64,000 nt of DNA, taken from contig NZ_LYPB01000072.1 of NCBI RefSeq assembly GCF_001653565.1, forward strand, positions 62,001 to 126,000. The letters are read 5' to 3'. Under the pieces are notes generated by a model. That model was not told the DNA's origin, did not search any database, and saw nothing but the letters and a program-made list of their open reading frames with translations. The DNA comes from Paenibacillus oryzisoli (GTDB lineage Bacteria; Bacillota; Bacilli; Paenibacillales; NBRC-103111). Of the stretch, positions 27,147 to 35,885 are shown piece by piece. Position 1 is the stretch's first letter, and each line of letters starts with the position of its first letter. Made by a program: the position numbers and the translations under genes.

Positions 27147-27200
27147 AGTATATGAGGGATAGCTGAGATGGAATTGACCATTTGCTGAAAAATAGCTGAA
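27147..27200 (-). promoter_or_regulatory. 11-bp TCAG repeat array and promoter of the ApbE-like gene
   Basis: Read on the minus strand: TTCAG from 27200, TTCAG from 27189, GTCAA from 27178, CTCAG from 27167, all at exact 11-bp spacing, then a -10 box TATACT (27152-27147) starting 15 bp after the last repeat start. Confidence 0.65.
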
Positions 27201-27210
27201 GATGCTAACT

Positions 27211-27265
27211 TTCAGCTAGCATTCAGCCGCTGCTCAGATTGCTTTTAGGCAGGATATGGGATACT
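27211..27265 (+). promoter_or_regulatory. 11-bp TCAG repeat array and promoter of the response regulator operon
   Basis: TTCAG at 27211, TTCAG at 27222, CTCAG at 27233 and TTTAG at 27244, exact 11-bp spacing, then GATACT at 27260-27265 as the likely -10, 16 bp after the last repeat start. Suggests autoregulation. Confidence 0.7.
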
Positions 27266-27314
27266 AACTGTAGAAGTCGTGTACGAATGAATTTCTCGGG
27301 GGAGACGATTGCAG

Positions 27315-27998
27315 ATGCGCCAATTAAAAGGGATCAAAATATTACTCGTCGATGACGAACCGCATATCTTAGAATTTCTTGAACTAGGTTTAACGAACGA
27401 AGGTTTTGAAGTGATGACGGCGCAGGATGGTATCAGTGCGATTACAGCTTGCAATAAATTTCAGCCGCATATTGCGATTCTGGATGTTATGATGCCAGGC
27501 ATGGATGGTTTCGAAGTGTGTCGCATGATCAAAAAGACGGACAATGTCGCGGTTATTATGCTGACTGCCAAAGATGAAATCGATGATCGGGTGAAGGGGC
27601 TAACGCTCGGAGCCGACGATTACATGATCAAACCGTTCAGCTTTGAGGAGCTGCTGGCGCGGATTTATGCTCGGATTCGAAACCATTTTCCAAACTTGTT
27701 CGGAGAAGTCATTATTGGGCCGCTTCGCATGGACGATCGCCGCAAAGAAATCAGCATGCATGATCGGATTCTAGAGCTGTCGCCAACGGAATACGAATTG
27801 CTGAAATTTATGGCCATCAATCACGGGCTCGTGCTGAGTAAGACGATGATTCTGGATAAAGTGTGGGGGTATGATTTTGGCGGTGAGGAAAATATTGTGG
27901 AAGTGTACATACGTTCCCTGCGTGACAAGTTAGGAGACAAGGAGCACAAGTTGATTCGCACCATTCGCGGCGCGGGGTATCGGATGGATTTGACATGA
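27315..27998 (+). CDS. OmpR/PhoB-family response regulator
   Basis: 227 residues. Receiver with ILLVDDEPHILEFL, phospho-acceptor D57 in IAILDVMMPGMDG, MLTAKDE and YMIKPFSF; winged helix with ELSPTEYELLKFMAIN and ENIVEVYIRSLRDKLGD, TIRGAGYRM. An in-frame TTG lies two codons upstream, but GGGGGAG before the ATG at 27315 fixes the start. It overlaps the kinase by 4 bases. Members of this family bind tandem direct repeats of about 11 bp, which is exactly what is found before this operon, the divergent ApbE-like gene, the Gly-rich protein and the efflux operon. Confidence 0.95.
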   Translation: MRQLKGIKILLVDDEPHILEFLELGLTNEGFEVMTAQDGISAITACNKFQPHIAILDVMMPGMDGFEVCRMIKKTDNVAVIMLTAKDEIDDRVKGLTLGADDYMIKPFSFEELLARIYARIRNHFPNLFGEVIIGPLRMDDRRKEISMHDRILELSPTEYELLKFMAINHGLVLSKTMILDKVWGYDFGGEENIVEVYIRSLRDKLGDKEHKLIRTIRGAGYRMDLT

Positions 27999-29509
27999 AG
28001 ACGCGCGCTTGGTTCGCGGCTGTCTTTGAGACGAGATCCTTAAAGTTTCAAATTTTATCTCGCACCTTACTGGTCATGTCAGCACTCTTGCTGTTAATCG
28101 GCGTGTTTCAATATGTGTTCATGCAGCAGTTTATGTTTCAAAATAAAGCAGAGACGATTCGCAATCAGCTTGCAGCGCTGCCGCCAAACGTGTGGATTCG
28201 GGCTGAGTTGGGGGGAGATAAGGGGACGAGCCCTTTCTTGCCTAGGCAGGATTTCATGCGCAACAATCGGCAGGATAATTTCGGTGAAGGTCCGCGGATT
28301 TTCGTCCCGGATTTAACCATTGCCCTCATTGATGATAAAGGTGCCTACAAACTCGTTTCCTCCCAGGATGAACAGTCGACGTTGGAGCTGGACAAGGAAG
28401 AGTATATGAGAATCCTGCAAAAACGCACGAAGAAACAGGATCACCTGATCATGAAAGACAGCAAAGGCAACGAGCAATTAGTTGTTTTTCATCAAATCGG
28501 GGGAGGGGAACCGGATCGTCCCCGCGGCTTTCAAGCGCTCATTCAAGCAAGCACTAACACAGCACCGATTAAGGATGTTCTTCTAAGGCAGCTGCTTACG
28601 TTCTTGTTTCTATCCATGCTGGCGATGGTCATCGGGTTGCTAGGCTTCCTGCCTGTGCTGCGGCGGACACTTGTGCCCCTGTCTAATTTGGTCGATACGG
28701 TAAAAAGCATTGACTCGGGTAACTTGAATGAACGGTTTCCTGACCATCAAGGGCAGGCGGAGATGGATCGCTTGGCAACTTCCTTCAATAGTATGTTGGA
28801 GCGCTTGGAATTTTCGTTTGAGGCGGAAAAGGAAGCGAAAGAGCAGATGCGGCGTTTTGCTGCGGATGCTTCGCATGAGCTTCGCACGCCGTTGACCTCC
28901 ATTCATGGCTTCCTGGAGGTGCTGCTGCGAGGAGCGTATCAACAGCCCGAACCGCTGTTGAAAGCGTTGAAAAGCATGCATGGCGAATCCGTCCGCATTA
29001 ACAAATTAGTAGAAGACCTGCTGCTGCTGGCACGGTTGGACCGAACGCCGTCTTTCCAGAAGACGGAGGTGGACATGGAAGATGTGCTTCATGAAATGGA
29101 GCATCAGCTGCGTCTGCTTGCAGGGGAGAGGGAGGTCACCTTCCTCTTGGAGCCAGAGGCACAGTGTCAGTGTGACCCGGACAAAATCAAGCAAGTTATT
29201 CTCAATTTGTTCCATAATGCGGTCCAGCATACACATCCGGAGACAGGTGAGGTGCGAGTCTCACTTACGAAAAAGGATGCAGGCGTTGAGATTGCGGTAC
29301 GCGATAATGGTCCTGGGATTGCGCCAGAACATATCGCGCATTTGTTTGATCGGTTTTACCGCATCGACTCCTCGCGGGCAAGACGCAGCGGCGGAGCGGG
29401 CTTAGGCCTGTCGATAACGCGCTCCATCGTGGAGCTGCATGGCGGAACCATCCATGTGGAGAGCAGCGTTGGCGAGGGAAGCGCGTTTATCGTGCGGCTG
29501 CCGCGATAG
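27995..29509 (+). CDS. Two-component sensor histidine kinase
   Basis: 504 residues. TM helix at about 24-44, extracytoplasmic sensor of about 150 residues, second TM at about 200-222, HAMP (VLRRTLVPLSNLVDTVKSIDSGNLNERF), HisKA with H294 in DASHELRTPLT, and ATPase motifs NLFHNAVQHTH, VRDNGPGI, DRFYRIDSSRAR, GAGLGLSI. It starts within the stop of the regulator gene (ATGA). The stimulus is unknown; the regulated targets (efflux, surface and secreted proteins) point to envelope or toxic-compound stress, which is inference. Confidence 0.93.
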   Translation: MKTRAWFAAVFETRSLKFQILSRTLLVMSALLLLIGVFQYVFMQQFMFQNKAETIRNQLAALPPNVWIRAELGGDKGTSPFLPRQDFMRNNRQDNFGEGPRIFVPDLTIALIDDKGAYKLVSSQDEQSTLELDKEEYMRILQKRTKKQDHLIMKDSKGNEQLVVFHQIGGGEPDRPRGFQALIQASTNTAPIKDVLLRQLLTFLFLSMLAMVIGLLGFLPVLRRTLVPLSNLVDTVKSIDSGNLNERFPDHQGQAEMDRLATSFNSMLERLEFSFEAEKEAKEQMRRFAADASHELRTPLTSIHGFLEVLLRGAYQQPEPLLKALKSMHGESVRINKLVEDLLLLARLDRTPSFQKTEVDMEDVLHEMEHQLRLLAGEREVTFLLEPEAQCQCDPDKIKQVILNLFHNAVQHTHPETGEVRVSLTKKDAGVEIAVRDNGPGIAPEHIAHLFDRFYRIDSSRARRSGGAGLGLSITRSIVELHGGTIHVESSVGEGSAFIVRLPR

Positions 29510-29520
29510 GTAGGTAGAAG

Positions 29521-29553
29521 AAGAGGCTGACGCTGAGGCGTTGGCCTCTTTGG
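29521..29553 (+). terminator. Terminator of the two-component operon
   Basis: AAGAGGC pairs with GCCTCTT around an ACGC/GGCGT inner stem; the U tract is short (TTTGGTTG), so efficiency is uncertain. Confidence 0.6.
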
Positions 29554-29644
29554 TTGTTGGGGATGTGGCATGGAGAGGAACATGCAGATCAAAGTGGGGG
29601 TTGCCGCTGGGTGGATGCCGAGAATTCACCCTCGGCGGCGGAAA

Positions 29645-29829
29645 TAGATGGATTTCATACAGGTAAACTGTATGGAAATCGCTGTTTTGAGCAAATAGAT
29701 GGATTTCCTGTAGCTAATTTCAGCCTATATGGCTGATTTTACTGAAATCGTCAGAAATAGATGGAGGAAATCCAGTAAAACGTAAATACTAGGAGATTCT
29801 GCGGGAATTAACTGTACTTTTTACAGTTA
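29645..29829. repeat. Quad-dyad intergenic element, copy 4 (class I)
   Basis: 8-5-8 dyads start at 29645, 29696, 29758 and 29809 with spacing 51, 62, 51. Half-sites: TAGATGGA/TACAGGTA, TAGATGGA/TGTAGCTA, TAGATGGA/TCCAGTAA, and a perfect TAACTGTA/TACAGTTA. It sits between the 3' ends of convergent genes (29509 and 30164). Confidence 0.88.
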
Positions 29830-29899
29830 ATGGTCGTGGGGGATTATTCCCGCGCGCCCTCAACCCCTCGTACCCCCCAACAACCTAGCAGCCCAATTC

Positions 29900-30080
29900 A
29901 CAAGTTATAGCTATCTACGATAGACAAGCTACTCCAACACCCGTGCCCCACTAACATAGCATCTAAACGCACAACGTAATCGCCACCCGCTAAGACAAGC
30001 TACTCCAACACCCGTGCCCCGCTAACATAGCATCTCAACGCACAAAGTCACCGCCTCAATCCCGCAACAAGCTACTCTGT
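29900..30080. repeat. Tandem repeat, about 71-bp period
   Basis: ACAAGCTACTC followed by CAACACCCGTGCCCC and CTAACATAGCATCT recurs at about 29924, 29995 and (partly) 30067. ACAAGCTA is the reverse complement of the CTAGCTTGT unit at 12277-12440, so the two arrays are probably the same family in opposite orientation. Both directly follow a quad-dyad element. With copy 4 it fills the 653-bp gap 29510-30163; no gene is seen there. Confidence 0.75.
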
Positions 30081-30125
30081 ACCATCCTACTATGTGATAG
30101 CAAAGCTTTTCCCGCACATAAACAT

Positions 30126-30158
30126 CAAAGAGGTCAACCCTAAACGGTCGACCTCTTA
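30126..30158 (-). terminator. Terminator of the DoxX gene
   Basis: On the minus strand TAAGAGGTCGACC pairs with GGGTTGACCTCTT, followed by a weak T-rich tail (TGATGTTT). Confidence 0.7.
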
Positions 30159-30163
30159 GACAT

Positions 30164-30556
30164 CTACAGCGATGAGACAAGCTTACGGCTTTTGGGGCGA
30201 AGTGCCCATGAAGCCATGACGAGCGCTAGGAATAGCAGCGGTTGGACGGCAAGCGCGAAGCTGTCGCCATTCAGAAGATGCGAAGCGGCAGCACCCGAGA
30301 GCTCGAAGAAAAAGCCTGCGTAGGCCCACTCTTTCAGTCGCGGAAAACGCGGGATTAGAATGGCGATGACAGCCATCAGCTTCCAGAAGCCAAGGATAGT
30401 TAAGATATATTCGGGATATCCGAGCCCAGTCAACGTAGTGATTTGCTGCTCACCATGGGTAATGAAGAAGAATCCGCCGATGACGAAACTTGCAGGCCCC
30501 AGGATGGTGGTCACCCAGTAAGCGATTAACCTATTACGCTCTTTGCGATAAGACAT
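30164..30556 (-). CDS. DoxX-like family membrane protein
   Basis: 130 residues with four membrane helices. The pattern (IAYWVTTILGPASFVIGGFFFITHGEQ, then LGYPEYILTILGFWKLMAVIAILIPRFPRLKEWAYAGFFFELSGAAASHLLNGD) is typical of DoxX-like (DoxX_2) proteins. Their role is poorly defined; some link to thiosulfate:quinone oxidoreduction or redox stress in other species. It is transcribed convergently toward the two-component operon and divergently from the Gly-rich secreted protein. Confidence 0.85.
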   Translation of the reverse strand: MSYRKERNRLIAYWVTTILGPASFVIGGFFFITHGEQQITTLTGLGYPEYILTILGFWKLMAVIAILIPRFPRLKEWAYAGFFFELSGAAASHLLNGDSFALAVQPLLFLALVMASWALRPKSRKLVSSL

Positions 30557-30671
30557 TAGACAGAGTCCCCCTCTTTCAGAAATGCGCTCATATCATCCTT
30601 ATTCTACCATAACCCGAACAAAAAGCGAACACCAGTACGCAAAAAATACATATAAAATTTCCCTTGGTATT

Positions 30672-30747
30672 TTCAGCCAATTCTCAGATAGCTCTCAACC
30701 AACCTTCAGTTTACGCTCAGATGGATTTCAGGTAAGGGGTCTATACT
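30672..30747 (+). promoter_or_regulatory. Six-copy 11-bp TCAG array and promoter
   Basis: TTCAG 30672, CTCAG 30683, CTCAA 30694, TTCAG 30705, CTCAG 30716, TTCAG 30727: six repeats at exact 11-bp spacing, then -10 box TATACT at 30742, 15 bp after the last repeat start. The order of variants is the same as in the array at 32098. Confidence 0.85.
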
Positions 30748-30796
30748 TGGTTTTGTAAGGGAAACACACAAATCCAAAGATGAGGTGGAATACATT

Positions 30797-31615
30797 ATGA
30801 AAAAAATTAGCAAAAAAATTCTCGCAGGTTCACTAGTAGCATCTTTTGTCATCGGAGTAGGCTTAGTAGGAGCCTTACATAATGAAGCGTTCGCAGATAC
30901 AGTAGTAGGCAATTCCACGAGCACGGCGGCATCTAAAGCAGGACAGGGTGGCAAAGGTTTTAACGATAAAGGCCGTGGACAAATGGGAGATCGCGGTGGC
31001 TTCCGTGGCGGCAACGTCATCAAAGAAACGGCAACGATTCTAGGCGTTGAAGAAAGCGCCGTGCAGGAAGCACTGAAGGCTGATAAAACATTAGCAGCTT
31101 TTGCCGTGGAAAAAGGTCTAACAAAAGAAGATTACTTGTCCAAACTCGTTGCAGCTGAGACAGCTAAGATTACAGCTGAAGTAACCGCTGGTAAGCTTAC
31201 ACAAGAGAAGGCAGATGAGAGAATCAAAGGTTTGAGCGACCAACTAACGAAGCAAATTGACAGCACGGGTTTTAAGGGTGGTTTCCCAGGTGGTCCTGGG
31301 GGTAAAGGTGGCCCAGGGGGCTTCGGTGGCGGACACTTCGGCAACCCAGAAGTTATCACGACCATTCTAGGTCTTACGCAAGATGAGTTGAGAACAGAGT
31401 TGGAATCAGGCAAATCCCTTGTAGATATCGCAACAGCGAAAGGGATTAGCGAAGATGATTTGATCAGCAAAATCAAAGACGGTATGACAGATTCGATTAA
31501 GAAAGCTGTAGAGGAGAAAGGCACGGCTCACCAGCGTCCTGAGGGTGGTCAAGGCCGTCCAGATCGCAAGGCGTCCGCACAATCAGCAACACCAGCCCCG
31601 ACAGCTAACAATTAA
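30797..31615 (+). CDS. Secreted Gly-rich protein with two helical repeats
   Basis: 272 residues. Signal peptide (KKILAGSLVASFVIGVGLVGALHNEAFA). Two copies of one module occur: TILGVEESAVQEALKADKTLAAFAVEKGL (about 76-104) and TILGLTQDELRTELESGKSLVDIATAKGI (about 193-221). Between and before them are Gly/Phe/Pro-rich stretches (GGFPGGPGGKGGPGGFGGG). This modular pattern is common in secreted proteins next to two-component systems in Bacillales, but I know no defined function. GTG at 30785 is in frame; AGGTGG before the ATG at 30797 favours the latter. Confidence 0.85.
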   Translation: MKKISKKILAGSLVASFVIGVGLVGALHNEAFADTVVGNSTSTAASKAGQGGKGFNDKGRGQMGDRGGFRGGNVIKETATILGVEESAVQEALKADKTLAAFAVEKGLTKEDYLSKLVAAETAKITAEVTAGKLTQEKADERIKGLSDQLTKQIDSTGFKGGFPGGPGGKGGPGGFGGGHFGNPEVITTILGLTQDELRTELESGKSLVDIATAKGISEDDLISKIKDGMTDSIKKAVEEKGTAHQRPEGGQGRPDRKASAQSATPAPTANN

Positions 31616-31639
31616 GGGAATGCTAGAGGATGTTACAGG

Positions 31640-31667
31640 AAGCTGCTCACGATGTGAGTGGCTTTTT
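31640..31667 (+). terminator. Rho-independent terminator
   Basis: AGCTGCTCAC pairs with GTGAGTGGCT, followed by TTTTT. Confidence 0.8.
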
Positions 31668-31749
31668 GTGCTTGGCGTGGAAGGTTAGGTGTGGAAGGTT
31701 CGCTGTAAAGTAGCTAGATGGAGGGGGATCTTAAAGTAGCTAATCTTTA

Positions 31750-31935
31750 TAAATGGAAAATATACAGTTAATTACGTGATAATTATGGAATTATTTCAAT
31801 TAACTGTAAAAAGTACAGCTAATTTCGAACTATTAGGCAGAAAACGTTATAAAGCGCAGAAATAGATGGAGTTTTTCCATTTAATTTCAAAATTTGATAG
31901 GAAAATACGAAGATTAGATGGAGTTTTTCCAGTTA
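31750..31935. repeat. Quad-dyad intergenic element, copy 5 (class I)
   Basis: 8-5-8 dyads start at 31750, 31801, 31863 and 31915 (spacing 51, 62, 52). Half-sites: TAAATGGA/TACAGTTA, TAACTGTA/TACAGCTA, TAGATGGA/TCCATTTA, TAGATGGA/TCCAGTTA. It lies in the 625-bp gap before the efflux operon, upstream of its TCAG array. Confidence 0.88.
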
Positions 31936-31946
31936 TTTGTGTGGAG

Positions 31947-32060
31947 GCGGACGGGAAGTGGTCTTAAGGTGTGCGGAAGGTGGAGGGAAGGAAGCCTGGG
32001 GATGACGGGAGCGGACAGGAAGTGGTCTTAGGAGCACAGAAGCGGACGTAAGGCAGTCTC
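31947..32060. repeat. Short G-rich repeat following copy 5
   Basis: GCGGACGGGAAGTGGTCTTA (31947) recurs as GCGGACAGGAAGTGGTCTTA (32011) and, less well, as GCGGACGTAAGGCAGTCT (32042). As at 12277 and 29900, a GC-biased tandem repeat directly follows a quad-dyad element. Confidence 0.7.
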
Positions 32061-32097
32061 GGGAGTCTGGAGGCGGCCCCCGCCACGCCTCACCTTT

Positions 32098-32173
32098 TTC
32101 AGCAAACACTCAGCATTCGTTCAACTTACTTTCAGCTTACACTCAGACAGGTTTCAGTCGCTCCTAGTAGACT
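32098..32173 (+). promoter_or_regulatory. Six-copy 11-bp TCAG array and promoter of the efflux operon
   Basis: TTCAG 32098, CTCAG 32109, TTCAA 32120, TTCAG 32131, CTCAG 32142, TTCAG 32153, all 11 bp apart, then TAGACT at 32168 as -10, 15 bp after the last repeat start. Confidence 0.85.
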
Positions 32174-32241
32174 ACTTCTTGTGAAGATTGTACGACCTAG
32201 GCAACGAGTGTTTAGGTAAACCGGGAGAGGGGTTATGACGG

Positions 32242-33936
32242 ATGAAAGCAGGCAGTAAAAAAAGGTGGCTTATTGTAGCCCTGGCAGCCATCCTGTGTGG
32301 GGCAGGTACATACTATTATGTACATAATAATGCGAAGCCAGCTGCAACGGCAGCACAACAAACGACAATGAAAGTGACCAAGGGCGCCATTTCGATGGCT
32401 GTATCTGGTACCTCCCAATTGGACGCTAAGGATAAGCAGAACATCGTGATTCCGATCGAAGGGATCATCAAAACGATGAATCTAACCCAGAACCAAGCGG
32501 TCAAAAAAGGTGATGTGCTCGTCGAGCTTTCTGTTCCTTCAACGGAAACGAATCTCAAGGAAGCGCAAGTGACTTTGGGACAGCTGGAGAGTGATTTGGC
32601 TGAGCTCAAGTCTGAACAAGGAAATATGAGCGTATCCGCTCCGATGTCAGGCAAGATTACGTTGAATGCTAATTTCGATGTTGGCAGTCAAGTGAATAAA
32701 ACGACGAAGATCGGTACGATTTCAGATACAACGCAGTTTAAGGTGAAGTTGCCATTCTCCTTGCAAGAAGCTGTTCAATTGAAAAAAGGTGACCCTGTAG
32801 AGCTCAGCGTAGACGGCTACTTGTTATCGAAGGTCGGTGCAGTTGATACGATTGGTCACGAAATCAGCGCCGACGCGAATGGGAATAAAGTCGTACTTGT
32901 CGATGTGCTTGTCGATAATGACGGAACACTATCGGCAGGATTGAAAGTCAAAGGCAGCATCGGCAGCGGCACGACTAAGATAGCGTCTTCTGATCAGGCT
33001 GAGCTGGCTTATGTGCGGACGGCATCTATTTTCTCCGAAGCTAGCGGAACCGTGAAAACGTTGAAATTCAAAGATGGTGACACGATTAAACAAGGCGATC
33101 TGATTGTGACCCTTTTTAACGACGACCTCCAAAAAAATGTTGTTGCCAAACAATCCGCCATTGAAAGTCAGAAAATTCGTGTCAGCGATGCCCAGCAAAA
33201 GGTGGATCAATTAACGATCAAAGCACCGTTTGATGGCGTGTTTTCGGCGGATTTTGCCAACAGTAAAAATAACGTCCTTCGCAATTACCCGGTTGGCGCC
33301 CAAATTAATGCAAACACCACGCTCGGTGCAGTGGCAAGCCTAAGTACAATGCAGCTCGCAATTGCTGTGGATGAGCTTGATCTAACGAGCGTGAAGGTCG
33401 GGCAGAAAGTTAACGTAAAAGTCGATGCAATTGCAGGAAAAACGTTTACAGGCGAAGTAACATCTGTATCCAATGTGGGTACAACGACGAATGGCGTGAC
33501 CACGTATGATGCGGTTGTGGCGATCCCGAATACAGCACAGAACGATTTGAAATATGCAATGACGGCGACGGCTGAAATCCTCATCCAAGATAAGAAAGAT
33601 ATCCTCGTTCTTCCGATCCAAGTAGTAACTACAACAAGAGGCAAGTCGACGGTTACGGTGAAGAAGGCCGATGGTACAACCGAAGAGCGAGAGTTAAAAG
33701 TTGGCATTCGAAGCAAAACGCAAGTTGAAGTGCTCGATGGCGTAAAAGAAGGCGATGAGGTTGTCATGCCGGTTCGCCGAGCAACAACGACGACGAACCA
33801 ACAAGGGCAAGGCTTCCCGGGCGGCGGTGCCTTCCCAGGTGGAGCTGGCGGTTTCCAAGGCGGTGCAGGCGGAGCTGGCGGCGGTGGTTTCCAAGGTGGC
33901 GGTAATGCTGGCGGTGCGGTAAGAGCGCGTGAATAG
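32242..33936 (+). CDS. HlyD/MacA-type efflux adaptor with Gly-rich tail
   Basis: 564 residues. N-terminal membrane anchor (RWLIVALAAILCGAGTYYYV). Two lipoyl-like segments with short coiled coils occur (about 65-145 with VKKGDVLVELSVP; about 255-345 with FKDGDTIKQGDLIVTLFNDDLQKNVVAKQ), then a beta-barrel and membrane-proximal region (LAIAVDELDLTSVKVGQKVNVKVDAIAGKTFTGEV; EVLDGVKEGDEVV). The last ~45 residues are Gly/Phe-rich (FPGGGAFPGGAGGFQGG). Adaptors of this kind work with MacB/YknYZ-type transporters, encoded next. The tail resembles that of the 30797 protein from the same regulon. Confidence 0.9.
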   Translation: MKAGSKKRWLIVALAAILCGAGTYYYVHNNAKPAATAAQQTTMKVTKGAISMAVSGTSQLDAKDKQNIVIPIEGIIKTMNLTQNQAVKKGDVLVELSVPSTETNLKEAQVTLGQLESDLAELKSEQGNMSVSAPMSGKITLNANFDVGSQVNKTTKIGTISDTTQFKVKLPFSLQEAVQLKKGDPVELSVDGYLLSKVGAVDTIGHEISADANGNKVVLVDVLVDNDGTLSAGLKVKGSIGSGTTKIASSDQAELAYVRTASIFSEASGTVKTLKFKDGDTIKQGDLIVTLFNDDLQKNVVAKQSAIESQKIRVSDAQQKVDQLTIKAPFDGVFSADFANSKNNVLRNYPVGAQINANTTLGAVASLSTMQLAIAVDELDLTSVKVGQKVNVKVDAIAGKTFTGEVTSVSNVGTTTNGVTTYDAVVAIPNTAQNDLKYAMTATAEILIQDKKDILVLPIQVVTTTRGKSTVTVKKADGTTEERELKVGIRSKTQVEVLDGVKEGDEVVMPVRRATTTTNQQGQGFPGGGAFPGGAGGFQGGAGGAGGGGFQGGGNAGGAVRARE

Positions 33937-33968
33937 GAGCTAATCTCGCCCGGAAAGGAGTTAATGGG

Positions 33969-34694
33969 ATGAATATCATTGAGCTAAATGAAATCACGAA
34001 GAGTTACACCCGTGGTGCAGAGGAATTGCAGATTTTGCGCGGCATTACTTTGCATATTGCGGAAGGGGATTTTGTCGCGATTATTGGTCCCAGCGGATCG
34101 GGGAAATCGACGCTGATGAATACGATTGGGCTGCTCGACAGCCCGACGTCGGGTTCATATACATTAGATGGCGTAGCGACTGAGAAAATGTCAGACAACG
34201 GACTTGCTCAGCTGCGCAATCGGAAGATTGGTTTTATTTTTCAACAGTTTAACCTGTTGCCAAGGCTGACAGCGACGGAGAATGTCGAGCTGCCGATGAT
34301 TTATGCGGGAATCCCTGCGAAACAGCGAAGAGAGCAAGCCCAGCATATGCTCGAGAAGCTTGGGATGGGGGCACGTGGACATCACAAGCCAAGTGAGCTT
34401 TCGGGTGGACAGCAGCAGCGGGTTGCGATTGCGCGAGCATTGGCCATTTCACCGTCGCTCATTCTAGCGGATGAACCGACTGGTGCATTGGATTCGAAAA
34501 CGGGCATCGAGGTGCTTGAATTAATTAAAGAGTTGAATCAGCAAGGCAATACGATTGTGTTAATCACGCATGATCATCATATCGCAGACAATGCGAAGCG
34601 TGTGGTGGCACTGCGGGATGGCGAGATTATCAGCGATATACGCAATGAAGCTTGGTCGGTTGAAGTGCCTAAGCTAGAGGAGGCGCATTCATGA
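33969..34694 (+). CDS. MacB/LolD-type ABC transporter ATP-binding protein
   Basis: 241 residues. Walker [11 protein letters not shown] loop [21 protein letters not shown], signature [15 protein letters not shown], Walker [17 protein letters not shown] and H loop LITHDHH. This belongs to the group that powers FtsX-like MacB/YknZ permeases. AAGGAG lies about 9 bases before the ATG, and the stop overlaps the start of the permease gene (ATGA). Confidence 0.95.
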   Translation: MNIIELNEITKSYTRGAEELQILRGITLHIAEGDFVAIIGPSGSGKSTLMNTIGLLDSPTSGSYTLDGVATEKMSDNGLAQLRNRKIGFIFQQFNLLPRLTATENVELPMIYAGIPAKQRREQAQHMLEKLGMGARGHHKPSELSGGQQQRVAIARALAISPSLILADEPTGALDSKTGIEVLELIKELNQQGNTIVLITHDHHIADNAKRVVALRDGEIISDIRNEAWSVEVPKLEEAHS

Positions 34695-35866
34695 GAATTT
34701 GGGAGCTTTTCCAAATGGCGATGAGTACGATTCGCTCGAATCCGCTACGAACGATACTGACCATGCTTGGCGTTATTATCGGGGTTGCTTCGGTGATCAC
34801 GCTTGTATCGATCGGTCAAGGAACATCCAAAGCCATCGAAAAGCAATATGAAGGACTGGGAACGAATCTCCTGACAGTTAACCTGATGGGAAACGGGCGC
34901 GCCACACAGTTGAATTACGATGAATTCATGACCCTAGAGGGCACATCCGGTATCTCGTCCATTGCACCCACAATGACACAGAATAGCTCCATTAAATTCG
35001 ACCGCACAACGGAGAGCTACAATGTGATCGGAACGAATGACCGTTATTTGGAGTTGCAAAAAGGGAAGATGGCCAGCGGACGTTTCCTCGCGCAAGCGGA
35101 TCTGGATTTCCGCAATCACGTTGCGGTTATCGGGAGTGAAGTGGCTGCGAAGTTTTTTGGCAAGGAAGATCCGATCGACGAAGAAATTAATGTGAAAGGC
35201 TACATGTACACGATTATTGGTGTTCTTCAAACGAAGGGCTCGAATACGAGCGGAACCTCTTTGGATAGCTCGGTGTTGGTGCCGCTGCCGACGATGAGTC
35301 GGGATTTCAAGCTAGGCAACATCCGAACCGCCTATGTGGAAGCATCCTCTGGTGATCTCGTTAGCCGTGCACAATTAGCCGTTGAAGCTTACCTATATCA
35401 GAAATTTAAAAGCACGACTGGCTACAATATTTTGAACTCATCCGAACTCATTAGCGCGAGACAAACGGCGTCTAGTACATTGACGAATCAATTGGTTGCT
35501 GTGGCAGCGATATCCCTGCTTGTCGGCGGGATCGGAATTATGAATATTATGCTCGTCACCGTGAGTGAGCGAACGAGGGAGATCGGGATTCGGAAGTCGA
35601 TTGGGGCGAAGCGGAGAAATATTTTGCTGCAATTCCTAGTCGAAGCTACCTTGATTAGCGGGATGGGCGGGTTGATCGGTTTAGTGGTCGGAGTCGGCTT
35701 ATCACTGGCCTGGCCGTATATCAATCCAAGCCAAGAGACGAGCCTATCGCTCGATGTTGGGTTCTACGCGTTCTTATTCTCAGCACTTGTTGGTGTCATT
35801 TTCGGTTTATATCCAGCGAATAAAGCATCGAAACTAAAACCTATCGACGCACTGCGTTACGATTAG
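34691..35866 (+). CDS. MacB/YknZ-type ABC transporter permease
   Basis: 391 residues. N-terminal helix after SNPLRTILTMLGVIIGVASVITLVSIG (a standard MacB opening), a large extracytoplasmic MacB_PCD domain (about 45-265), then three membrane helices in an FtsX domain (VAAISLLVGGIGIMNIMLVTVSERTREIGIRKSIGAKRRNIL). Such transporters use mechanotransmission to expel peptides or lipophilic compounds. In B. subtilis the related YknWXYZ protects against the SdpC toxin; a similar role here is possible. Confidence 0.95.
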   Translation: MRIWELFQMAMSTIRSNPLRTILTMLGVIIGVASVITLVSIGQGTSKAIEKQYEGLGTNLLTVNLMGNGRATQLNYDEFMTLEGTSGISSIAPTMTQNSSIKFDRTTESYNVIGTNDRYLELQKGKMASGRFLAQADLDFRNHVAVIGSEVAAKFFGKEDPIDEEINVKGYMYTIIGVLQTKGSNTSGTSLDSSVLVPLPTMSRDFKLGNIRTAYVEASSGDLVSRAQLAVEAYLYQKFKSTTGYNILNSSELISARQTASSTLTNQLVAVAAISLLVGGIGIMNIMLVTVSERTREIGIRKSIGAKRRNILLQFLVEATLISGMGGLIGLVVGVGLSLAWPYINPSQETSLSLDVGFYAFLFSALVGVIFGLYPANKASKLKPIDALRYD

Positions 35867-35885
35867 GCAACAGGAGGTTCTTACC

